Source: DASYTH01 sp035712165
Lineage (GTDB): Bacteria > Actinomycetota > Actinomycetes > Mycobacteriales > Pseudonocardiaceae
Assembly (NCBI RefSeq): GCF_035712165.1
Contig: NZ_DASTBH010000230.1
Coordinates: forward strand, 1-10,725
Direction of reading: 5' to 3'
Length of the DNA: 10,725 bases
Shown: positions 5,910 to 10,725 of the stretch, one piece after another
Numbering within the stretch: position 1 is the stretch's first letter
Layout of the letters: each line of letters begins with the position of its first letter
Program-made: the position numbers and the translations under genes
Notes under the pieces: model-generated
What the model was told of the DNA's origin: nothing
The model's input: the letters and a program-made list of their open reading frames with translations, nothing else
Databases searched by the model: none

Positions 5910-5932
5910 GGTCAGCTCCCTCGGGGCAAGGC

Positions 5933-5959
5933 TTGGCACTCTACTTACCTGAGTGCTAA
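5933..5959 (-). promoter_or_regulatory. CIRCE operator (HrcA binding site)
   Basis: Read toward the gene (minus strand), TTAGCACTC, then 9 nt, then GAGTGCCAA; the consensus is TTAGCACTC-N9-GAGTGCTAA, so 17 of 18 arm positions match and the spacer is exact. It lies 24 bp upstream of the FmdB-like start codon. A -10-like TATCAT (5967-5962) just upstream would put the transcription start inside the element, where HrcA represses. HrcA itself is not in the window. Confidence 0.92.
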
Positions 5960-5961
5960 CC

Positions 5962-5967
5962 ATGATA
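5962..5967 (-). promoter_or_regulatory. possible -10 of the heat-shock promoter
   Basis: TATCAT on the minus strand abuts the CIRCE element and would give a start near 5955. No convincing -35 is found at 16-18 bp, where the cyclo-ligase gene ends. Confidence 0.4.
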
Positions 5968-5974
5968 GCTCAGC

Positions 5975-6583
5975 TCAGTCGAACCGGATCAGACCTCGGT
6001 GCGGAGTGATCACCGCGGTGACCCGCACGTCGTGCGGCTCGGCCGGCAGCTCCGGCACCAGCTCCTGGTCCCGGATCACCGCCACCAGCGGCGTGCCCGG
6101 CGCGGTCAGCGGCAACGACTGGTCGTAGTGCCCGGCGCCCTGCCCCAGCCGCACTCCAGTGCGGTCCACCCCCAGCGCCGGGACCAGCACCAGGTCCGCG
6201 ATGCGCAGCGCCGTGGTCGACAGCCGCTCCCCGATCGGCTCGAGCAGCCCGTACGGACCCGGCCGCAGTGAGTCCGGCCCGGCGTACCAGGCCCAGTCCA
6301 GCGGCCCCCGCCCGGCCACCACCGGCAGCAGCACCCGAACCCCGAAGTCGGCGACGTCGTCGAGCATCTGCGCGGAACCCGGCTCCGAACCCACCGGCAC
6401 GTACCCGCACAGGGTCTGGCCCGGACGCACGATCCGGCCGCTGGTCAGCTGGTTGGACAGGGCCATGGCCTCGGCGAACCGCACGCTGGCCGGCACCCCG
6501 CGCCGGGCGGCGCGGAGCTCGCTGCGCCATCTCGCCTTGCTCCACGCACGGGTCGCATCCAGATCGCTGCCTAGCTGTGCCAC
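5975..6583 (-). CDS. 5-formyltetrahydrofolate cyclo-ligase (MTHFS)
   Basis: This 202-residue protein, the usual family length, catalyses the ATP-dependent conversion of 5-formyl-THF to 5,10-methenyl-THF in one-carbon metabolism. An N-terminal KARWRSELRAARRGV supplies basic residues typical of the nucleotide/folate site. CGYVPVGSEPG (59-69) is the substrate-pocket strand. The family signature appears as LVPALGVDRTGVRLGQGAGHYD (133-154). Compared with the common GRGGGYYD, residues 148, 150 and 152 read Q, A and H, a modest divergence. The start is a GTG at 6583 with a -10-like hexamer 6 nt upstream, indicating a leaderless mRNA. It is divergent from galU, whose start codon is only 24 bp away. 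The same pairing with galU and the zinc-ribbon gene exists in mycobacteria (Rv0992c). Confidence 0.92.
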   Translation of the reverse strand: MAQLGSDLDATRAWSKARWRSELRAARRGVPASVRFAEAMALSNQLTSGRIVRPGQTLCGYVPVGSEPGSAQMLDDVADFGVRVLLPVVAGRGPLDWAWYAGPDSLRPGPYGLLEPIGERLSTTALRIADLVLVPALGVDRTGVRLGQGAGHYDQSLPLTAPGTPLVAVIRDQELVPELPAEPHDVRVTAVITPHRGLIRFD

Positions 6584-6589
6584 GCCATG

Positions 6590-6599
6590 AGGTTAGGGT
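6590..6599. promoter_or_regulatory. overlapping divergent -10 elements (cyclo-ligase / galU)
   Basis: On the minus strand TAACCT (6595-6590) lies 6 nt before the cyclo-ligase GTG. On the plus strand TAGGGT (6594-6599) lies 8 nt before the galU ATG. The hexamers share the base pairs at 6594-6595, so both promoters melt the same DNA and cannot be open at once. Neither -35 region shows a strong match, and neither gene has a good Shine-Dalgarno sequence. Confidence 0.5.
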
Positions 6600-6607
6600 C
6601 AACGTCC

Positions 6608-7492
6608 ATGGCCCTTCCTTTCGCCACCGCCATCGTGCCGGCCGCCGGCCTCGGCACCCGGTTCCTGCCAGCCACCAAGGCGGTGCCCAAGGAGCTCTTT
6701 CCCGTCATCGACACCCCCGGAATCGAGCTCGTCGCGGCCGAGGCCGCGGAGGCCGGCGCGTCCCGGCTGGTCATCGTGATCTCGCCGGGCAAGGACGCCG
6801 TCGCCGAGTACTTCCGCCCGCAACCCGAGCTGGAGGCGACCCTGGAGGAGCGCGGCAAGACCGAGCTGCTCGGCCGCGTCCAGCGGGCCGCCAACCTCAT
6901 CCAGGTGGAGACCGCCATCCAGGACCAGGCGCTGGGCCTCGGGCACGCCGTGGGCTGCGCCGAGCCGAACCTGCGGCCGGAGGAGGAGGCCGTCGCCGTC
7001 CTGCTGCCCGACGACCTGGTGCTGCCCACCGGCGTGCTGTCCCGGATGGCGCGGGTGCGCGCCGAACGGGGCGGCACCGTGCTGTGCGCCTTCGACATCC
7101 CGCGCGCCGAGATCTCCGCCTACGGCGTGTTCGACGTCGACGACACCGACGACCCCGATGTCAAGCGGGTCAACGGCATGGTGGAGAAGCCGCCTGCGGA
7201 CGAGGCGCCGTCCACCTTCGCCGCCGCCGGCCGCTACCTGCTCGACCGGGCGATCTTCGACGCGCTGAAGCGGATCACCCCGGGCGCCGGGGGCGAGCTG
7301 CAGCTCACCGACGCGATCGCGCTGCTGATCTCCGAGGGCCACCCGGTGCACGTCGTCGTGCACCGCGGCGGACGGCACGACCTGGGCAATCCTGCGGGCT
7401 TCCTGCGTGCCGCCGTGGACTTTGCGCTCGCTCACCCGGAGTATGGGCCCGATCTGCGTGATTGGCTTCGAGGTCGTATAGCGGACGGGTAG
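6608..7492 (+). CDS. galU: UTP-glucose-1-phosphate uridylyltransferase
   Basis: This 294-residue enzyme makes UDP-glucose from UTP and glucose-1-phosphate for cell-wall glycans, trehalose and glycolipids. It shows the nucleotidyltransferase motif AAGLGTRFLPATKAVPKEL (12-30) with K24, the QALGLGHAV loop (107-115), the metal-binding LLPDDLV (132-138), VEKP (192-195), GELQLTDAIALL (229-240) and GRHDLGNPAGF (255-265). ATG 6608 is used because the conserved motif then starts at the family's usual position and a -10-like hexamer lies just before it; an in-frame ATG at 6587 lies inside the promoter. It leads an operon in which the next gene starts 13 bp after its stop. Length and motifs are normal, so the assignment is secure. 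Confidence 0.96.
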   Translation: MALPFATAIVPAAGLGTRFLPATKAVPKELFPVIDTPGIELVAAEAAEAGASRLVIVISPGKDAVAEYFRPQPELEATLEERGKTELLGRVQRAANLIQVETAIQDQALGLGHAVGCAEPNLRPEEEAVAVLLPDDLVLPTGVLSRMARVRAERGGTVLCAFDIPRAEISAYGVFDVDDTDDPDVKRVNGMVEKPPADEAPSTFAAAGRYLLDRAIFDALKRITPGAGGELQLTDAIALLISEGHPVHVVVHRGGRHDLGNPAGFLRAAVDFALAHPEYGPDLRDWLRGRIADG

Positions 7493-7505
7493 GCGGTCGG
7501 GGCGG

Positions 7506-8729
7506 ATGAGGTCAGTCGACGAGCAGCTTGGTCGGGCCCTGGCGGCCGCGGTCCGGCCGGCTCCGGTGCGCGTGGCGATCGCCGAGGCGCAGGGTCTGCT
7601 CTGCGCCGAGGACGTGGTCGCCGAGCGCGCGTTGCCCGGGTTCGACCAGGCCGCGGTGGACGGCTACGCGGTGCGCAGCGTCGACGTGCAGCTCGCCGGC
7701 ACCGAACCGGTGCGGCTGCCGGTCGTGGGGGAGATCACGGCCGGGTCCCGTCAGCCGCGCCGGCTGCAACCCGGCCAGACCGTGCGGGTGGTCACCGGAG
7801 CGCCGCTGCCGACCCTGGCCGACGCGGTCGTCCCGGTCGGCTACACCGACGGCCACCACGCGCGGGTGACCGTGCAGCAGCCGGTGCCCTCCGCCGCGTT
7901 CGTCCGGCGCACCGGCGAGGACGTGCAGACCGGCGACGTGGCCGTGCGGCGTGGCGCGCCGATCGGCCCCGCCCAGGTGGGTCTGCTGGCCGCCGTGGGC
8001 CGGGCCAAGGTACTGGTCTACCCGCGGCCCCGGGTTTCGGTGATCGCGGTCGGCGACGAGCTGGTCGACACCGACCGCACGCCGGGCCAGGGCCAGGTCT
8101 ACGACGTCAACTCCTACGCCCTGGCCGCCGCGGCCCGGGACGCCGGGGCCGAGGTGCACCGGGTCGGCATCGTGCCGGCCGACACGCACAGGTTGCGCGA
8201 GGTGGTGGAGAGCCGGCTGCTGCTCTCCGAGATCGTGGTGATCGCCGGCGGGGTCGGCGGCTCGATGTCCGACGAGATCGCCGCGGCGTTGTCCGAGCTC
8301 GGCGACGTGGACACCACCCGGGTGGCCATGCATCCCGGTTCGGTGCAGGGCTTCGGGCGGCTCGGCGCGGACGCGGTGCCGACCTTCCTGCTGCCCGGCA
8401 ACCCGATGAGCGCGCTGGTGGTGTTCGAGGTGATGGTGCGCCCGCTCATCCGTGCCGCGCAGGGAAAGCGCAACCCGCAGCGGCGCGTGATCGCCGCCCG
8501 CCTACTCTCTCCGGTGAGCTCCACCAAGGGGCGCCGGGGTTTTCTGCGCGCCCAGCTTCTGCGGGACGAGACGAACGGGGAGTACCTCGTGCAGCCACTG
8601 GGAATGTCCGGGTCGCACCTGCTCGCCTCGCTCGCCGAGGCGAACTGCCTGATTCTTGTCAACGAGGAGACCACCGACGTGGCTGTGGGGGACGAGGTGT
8701 TGGTGAGCTTCCTGGCCCAACGTGGCTGA
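7506..8729 (+). CDS. glp: gephyrin-like MoeA paralogue (Glp), divisome-associated candidate
   Basis: This 407-residue protein has the full MoeA/gephyrin-E architecture: LPGFDQAAVDGYAV (43-56), VVTGAPLPTLADAVV (near 97-111), the MogA-like domain with AGGVGGSMSDEIAAAL (247-262) and LPGNPMSALVVFEV (296-309), then the C-terminal beta domain. MoeA inserts molybdate into adenylylated molybdopterin, but several usual active-site positions differ: the segment normally reading KPGKP is HPGSV (276-280), and the GGVSVGEYD-type loop is GGVGGSMSD. The wording VDTTRVAMHPGSVQGFGRLG matches the galU-linked mycobacterial MoeA1 group. In Corynebacterium a member of this group, Glp, binds the division protein SepF and the membrane protein GlpR; a glpR gene is present here at 9504. 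I therefore favour a division/elongation scaffold over a molybdotransferase. ATG 7506 follows galU by 13 bp, with only a weak ribosome site. Confidence 0.88.
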   Translation: MRSVDEQLGRALAAAVRPAPVRVAIAEAQGLLCAEDVVAERALPGFDQAAVDGYAVRSVDVQLAGTEPVRLPVVGEITAGSRQPRRLQPGQTVRVVTGAPLPTLADAVVPVGYTDGHHARVTVQQPVPSAAFVRRTGEDVQTGDVAVRRGAPIGPAQVGLLAAVGRAKVLVYPRPRVSVIAVGDELVDTDRTPGQGQVYDVNSYALAAAARDAGAEVHRVGIVPADTHRLREVVESRLLLSEIVVIAGGVGGSMSDEIAAALSELGDVDTTRVAMHPGSVQGFGRLGADAVPTFLLPGNPMSALVVFEVMVRPLIRAAQGKRNPQRRVIAARLLSPVSSTKGRRGFLRAQLLRDETNGEYLVQPLGMSGSHLLASLAEANCLILVNEETTDVAVGDEVLVSFLAQRG

Positions 8730-9390
8730 GCGGCGCCTCGTGCCGGCGCCCGCCACCGGGCGGCATCCCGGCTGGCCGGCCCGGTTAGGGCCGCTGCGGG
8801 TGGCCGCCGGGGTGGTCGAGCTGCGCAAGCCCCGGCTCACCGACGCGAGCGCGTGGAGCCGGGTCCGGCTGGCCGACCGGCACCATCTGGAGAGCTGGGA
8901 GCCGACCGTGCCCGGCACCTGGGAGGAGCGCAACGGCGTGCTGTCCTGGCCGTCCCAGTGCTCCACGCTGCGGGCGCTCGGCCGGCGCGGCATGTCCCTG
9001 CCGTTCGTGATCCTGGTGGACGGCCGGCTGGCCGGGCAGATCACGGTGGGCAACGTGGTCCGCGGGTCGCTGTGCTCGGCCTGGGTCGGCTACTGGGTGA
9101 CCAGCCGGCTGACCGGTGGCGGGGTGGCGACCGCCGCCGTCGCCCTGGTCGTCGACCATTGCTTCGCCGTGGCCGGACTGCACCGGCTGGAGGCGACCGT
9201 GCGCCCGGAGAATGTGCCCAGCCTGCGGGTTCTGGAAAAGCTCGGGTTCCGCCGGGAGGGCGTGTTCGAGCGTTATCTGGATGTGGCCGGGGCCTGGCGG
9301 GACCATTTCTGCCTGGCGCTGACCACCGAGGACGTGCCCAACGGCCTGGTCTCCCTGCTGTTGGCCAGTGGTCGCGCACATATCGATTGA
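8722..9390 (+). CDS. GNAT-family (RimJ/RimL-like) N-acetyltransferase
   Basis: This 222-residue acetyltransferase contains the acetyl-CoA-binding segment VTSRLTGGGVATAAVALVVD (126-145) and the RimJ-type ending HRLEATVRPENVPSLRVLEK (154-173) with LGFRREGVFERYL after it. The family transfers acetyl groups to protein N-termini or small amines; RimJ itself acts on ribosomal protein S5. The target here is unknown. It is cotranscribed with glp: the GTG at 8722 overlaps the glp stop by 8 bp. An alternative in-frame GTG at 8740 would shorten the protein by 6 residues. The location between glp and glpR is conserved in actinomycetes (Rv0995 in M. tuberculosis), which invites a role in modifying a division protein, but that is only inference. 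Confidence 0.9.
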   Translation: MAERRLVPAPATGRHPGWPARLGPLRVAAGVVELRKPRLTDASAWSRVRLADRHHLESWEPTVPGTWEERNGVLSWPSQCSTLRALGRRGMSLPFVILVDGRLAGQITVGNVVRGSLCSAWVGYWVTSRLTGGGVATAAVALVVDHCFAVAGLHRLEATVRPENVPSLRVLEKLGFRREGVFERYLDVAGAWRDHFCLALTTEDVPNGLVSLLLASGRAHID

Positions 9391-9426
9391 GTCCGGCCGG
9401 ATGATTTTTTCGGCGCGCCTCCGTCG

Positions 9427-9444
9427 CTGTTGTGACTGTTGTGA
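9427..9444 (+). repeat. tandem 9-bp direct repeat upstream of glpR/sepX
   Basis: CTGTTGTGA occurs twice head to tail (9427-9435, 9436-9444), followed by CTAACG. It lies 60-77 bp before the glpR start, in the 113-bp gap after the acetyltransferase gene. TAACGT (9446-9451) and TAAATG (9460-9465) downstream are possible -10 hexamers. The repeat could be a regulator site overlapping the -35 region. The rest of this gap holds a T6 run (9405-9410) without a proper stem. Confidence 0.4.
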
Positions 9445-9503
9445 CTAACGTGGCGCGGGTAAATGGCTGGTAGAGAAGTGTCTGCCGGGGGAGGTGTCGG
9501 GAT

Positions 9504-10265
9504 ATGCCGAGCTCGCTGATCATTGTCGCGCTCGTCGTGGCCTGGCTCGTCGTCCTGGTCCCCATGATCGTGCGCAAACGCCAGGAGATCGCCCGGACCG
9601 CGGACTCGGCCCTGGCCGCGCGGGTGGTCCGCAGCGCCGAGGAGGAGCCGATGCGCGATTCCACGGAGGTCGACGAGGCCCAGCCGCCCGACACCGCCGA
9701 GGTGGATCCCGAGCCGGTCGAGAACCGTCCCCCGCCGTCGCTGTTCGAGCCCGCCGTGCGCGGCTACCGGCCCGGCCGCGGCGGCTTCGACCCCGACGCC
9801 GCCGCCGTGCTCGCCCAGGCCAAGTACGCCTTCCGCCAGCGCGTCGTGCTGATCATGATCATCGCCGCGATCCTGACCGGTGTCGCCGCCATCATCGTCG
9901 ACTCCCGGGTCTGGTGGGTCCACGCGGCGGTCGACCTCGCCCTGGTCAGCTATCTCGGCTACCTCCGCCGGCAGGTGCGCATCGAGCAGGAGATCCGCGA
10001 ACGCCGCCTGGCCCGGATGCGCGCCCACCGGGTGTACGCCCCCGAACCCGAGGTCGCCGAGGACGAGGCCGACCTCGAGGAACCGCTCGAGGAGCCCGAG
10101 GAGCCGCCCACTCCGGCCCGCACCCCGGTAGCCCAAACCCCCCGCCCACCGGCCCGCCCCGCCCGCCCCGGCACCGTGGTCGTCGACGTCGACGACGAGG
10201 ATCCGGCCTTCGACGACCTCGACCGCCCGGACAATCTCCCCTACCGCCGCGCCGCGGGCGAGTAG
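9504..10265 (+). CDS. sepX: GlpR/SepX actinobacterial membrane division protein
   Basis: This 253-residue protein has an N-terminal membrane helix (about 3-23) followed by a basic RKRQEIAR turn. A variable acidic/proline linker leads to the conserved RGYRPGRGGFDPDAAAVLAQAKYAFRQR (86-113), then two membrane helices (about 113-132 and 135-155), a basic segment RRQVRIEQEIRERRLARMRAHRVY, a disordered Glu/Pro-rich stretch, and a conserved tail PAFDDLDRPDNLPYRRAAGE. This layout and the gene's place downstream of glp and the acetyltransferase fit GlpR of Corynebacterium and SepX of Streptomyces, actinobacterial signature proteins at the division septum. ATG 9504 has GGGGGAGG at 9487-9494, with 9 nt spacing. 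It is either in the galU-glp operon or driven by its own promoter near 9427-9465. No catalytic domain is visible; it is a scaffold or receptor. Confidence 0.9.
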   Translation: MPSSLIIVALVVAWLVVLVPMIVRKRQEIARTADSALAARVVRSAEEEPMRDSTEVDEAQPPDTAEVDPEPVENRPPPSLFEPAVRGYRPGRGGFDPDAAAVLAQAKYAFRQRVVLIMIIAAILTGVAAIIVDSRVWWVHAAVDLALVSYLGYLRRQVRIEQEIRERRLARMRAHRVYAPEPEVAEDEADLEEPLEEPEEPPTPARTPVAQTPRPPARPARPGTVVVDVDDEDPAFDDLDRPDNLPYRRAAGE

Positions 10266-10291
10266 CCTCCTGTTATGCTCCCAGCGTTTCC

Positions 10292-10364
10292 GGGGCTGTA
10301 GCGCAGTTGGTAGCGCGCCTCGTTCGCATCGAGGAGGTCAGGGGTTCGATTCCCCTCAGCTCCA
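10292..10364 (+). tRNA. tRNA-Ala (anticodon CGC)
   Basis: The 73-nt sequence folds as a full cloverleaf. The acceptor GGGGCTG pairs with CAGCTCC, including the G3-U70 wobble that is the alanine identity element. The D arm is GCGC/GCGC. The anticodon stem CCTCG/CGAGG carries the loop TTCGCAT (anticodon CGC, reading GCG codons), and the T arm is AGGGG/CCCCT with loop TTCGATT. The discriminator is A, and CCA is not encoded. A possible -10 (TATGCT, 10274-10279) lies upstream. It begins 26 bp after glpR/sepX. Confidence 0.98.
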
Positions 10365-10417
10365 CTCCGGGGACCCATGCTCGCGGAACGCGCTCGCCGG
10401 GTCGTTGCGCTGGTGTT

Positions 10418-10471
10418 TTTGGGGGTGCAACCCCCAAACCCCGCCCGGGGGGGTTACGCCCCCGGACCCCC
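10418..10471. repeat. double hairpin / C-tract cluster after tRNA-Ala
   Basis: A perfect 9-bp stem TTTGGGGGT (10418-10426) / ACCCCCAAA (10430-10438) with a 3-nt loop is followed by a 7-bp stem CCGGGGG (10445-10451) / CCCCCGG (10459-10465). Five C-tracts of 3-5 bases (10431-35, 10439-42, 10444-46, 10459-63, 10467-71) mean the minus strand could also form G-quadruplex-type structures. It may be a tRNA terminator or an interspersed REP-like repeat; I recall similar runs in other actinomycete intergenic regions. Confidence 0.6.
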
Positions 10472-10488
10472 ATTGGTTGGCCGTCGGT

Positions 10489-10545
10489 GGGAGTGGGCAC
10501 CCGTCTGGCGCACTCCCGGGGGACAGGGTCACAAAGATCTTGACC
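10489..10545. repeat. further inverted repeats
   Basis: GGGAGTG (10489-10495) pairs with CACTCCC (10511-10517) across a 15-nt loop. GGTCA (10527-10531) then pairs with TGACC (10541-10545) around AAGATCTT, itself a palindrome. With the preceding hairpins this forms a structured segment of about 130 bp. No convincing gene lies in 10365-10551. Confidence 0.45.
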
Positions 10546-10551
10546 GGGTGC

Positions 10552-10725
10552 CTACGTTGCCGCTCGGCCATCGCTTCCGTTCGACAAGCGACTGAGTGCC
10601 CAGCTCAGCTGGTCCATGAGCACTGCCCACTCCAGCGTTGCCGTGGGTGTCACCAGGCGGACCACGTACGTGGCGGGGCTAACCGCGAGCATCTCCCGGC
10701 CGGTTGGGCTGCGCCGTTGACTCAC
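10552..10725 (-). CDS. partial unrecognised reading frame at the right edge
   Basis: An open frame of 57 codons ends with TAG (10554-10552) and runs off the right edge; its last visible upstream codon is a GTG at 10725-10723, which may be the start or an internal valine. The sequence includes MLAVSPATYVVRLVTPT, then WAVLMDQLSWALSRL, an amphipathic-looking helix, and a polar tail SNGSDGRAAT. About three quarters of third positions are G or C: codon-biased, but lower than in the other genes of the window, which is compatible with recently acquired DNA next to a tRNA gene. I do not recognise the family. The neighbouring plus-strand open frames across the hairpins look spurious. Confidence 0.4.
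   Translation of the reverse strand: MSQRRSPTGREMLAVSPATYVVRLVTPTATLEWAVLMDQLSWALSRLSNGSDGRAAT

Noticed and set aside
9391..9410. Intrinsic terminator after the acetyltransferase gene
   Set aside because: There is a T6 run, but TCCGGCCGGA before it can form only a 3-bp stem, so sepX may still receive readthrough.
9427..9450. A BldD operator upstream of sepX
   Set aside because: The TGAC/GTGA halves are separated by 4 rather than the 5 bases I recall for the BldD consensus, and the next pair is also off.
10273..10595. Protein-coding frames across the tRNA and the hairpin block (both strands)
   Set aside because: They overlap the tRNA or are made of the G/C-tract repeats, and have no domain or ribosome site.
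1..10725. CRISPR array, insertion sequence, transposase, integrase or rRNA
   Set aside because: No regularly spaced repeats, no transposase or integrase motifs and no rRNA sequence were seen.

Overview
The window is chromosomal DNA of a very GC-rich actinomycete. Coding third positions are almost all G or C, GTG starts are frequent and genes are tightly packed. The order moaB2-like / mscL / SAF protein / FmdB-like zinc ribbon / 5-formyl-THF cyclo-ligase, then divergently galU / glp(moeA-like) / rimJ-like / glpR(sepX), matches the neighbourhood I recall from Mycobacterium tuberculosis around Rv0981-Rv0996 and from other Actinomycetota. Protein wording suggests a Micromonosporaceae-type organism; that is an inference.

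Layout. (1) 57-2347 (+) is a three-gene signalling operon: a Xre-type HTH protein with a membrane-spanning tail, an OmpR/PhoB response regulator, and a histidine kinase with three membrane helices but no visible extracytoplasmic sensor domain or HAMP. It sits where M. tuberculosis has mprAB. (2) 2344-3411 (-) is an NAD-dependent sugar epimerase with a Cys/His zinc-knuckle-like insertion, convergent with the kinase; the two stop codons share one CTAG. (3) 3578-4248 (+) is a MoaB2/MogA-fold protein translationally coupled to a 55-residue acidic/proline-rich protein. (4) 4379-6583 (-) is, in transcription order, 5-formyl-THF cyclo-ligase, an FmdB/Ruc-like zinc-ribbon protein, a SAF/CpaB-like membrane protein and MscL. 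(5) 6608-10265 (+) is galU, a gephyrin-like MoeA paralogue (Glp), a GNAT acetyltransferase and the membrane protein GlpR/SepX. (6) 10292-10364 (+) is tRNA-Ala(CGC). (7) 10365-10725 holds a hairpin-rich, G/C-tract-rich segment and then, on the minus strand, the end of an unrecognised reading frame that runs off the window.

Regulation is unusually legible. A near-perfect CIRCE element (17 of 18 arm positions) precedes the FmdB-like gene and marks it as an HrcA/heat-shock gene. Five genes carry a TANNNT -10-like hexamer 6-8 nt before the start codon and no convincing Shine-Dalgarno sequence, which suggests leaderless mRNAs. At 6590-6599 the cyclo-ligase and galU -10 hexamers lie on opposite strands and overlap. 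Two actinobacterial-type DnaA boxes lie 20 bp apart between the FmdB-like gene and the SAF gene.

Most genes are conserved actinobacterial housekeeping genes for cell envelope, division and stress. The least described parts are the membrane-anchored HTH protein tied to a two-component system, the small protein coupled to MoaB2, and the post-tRNA segment.
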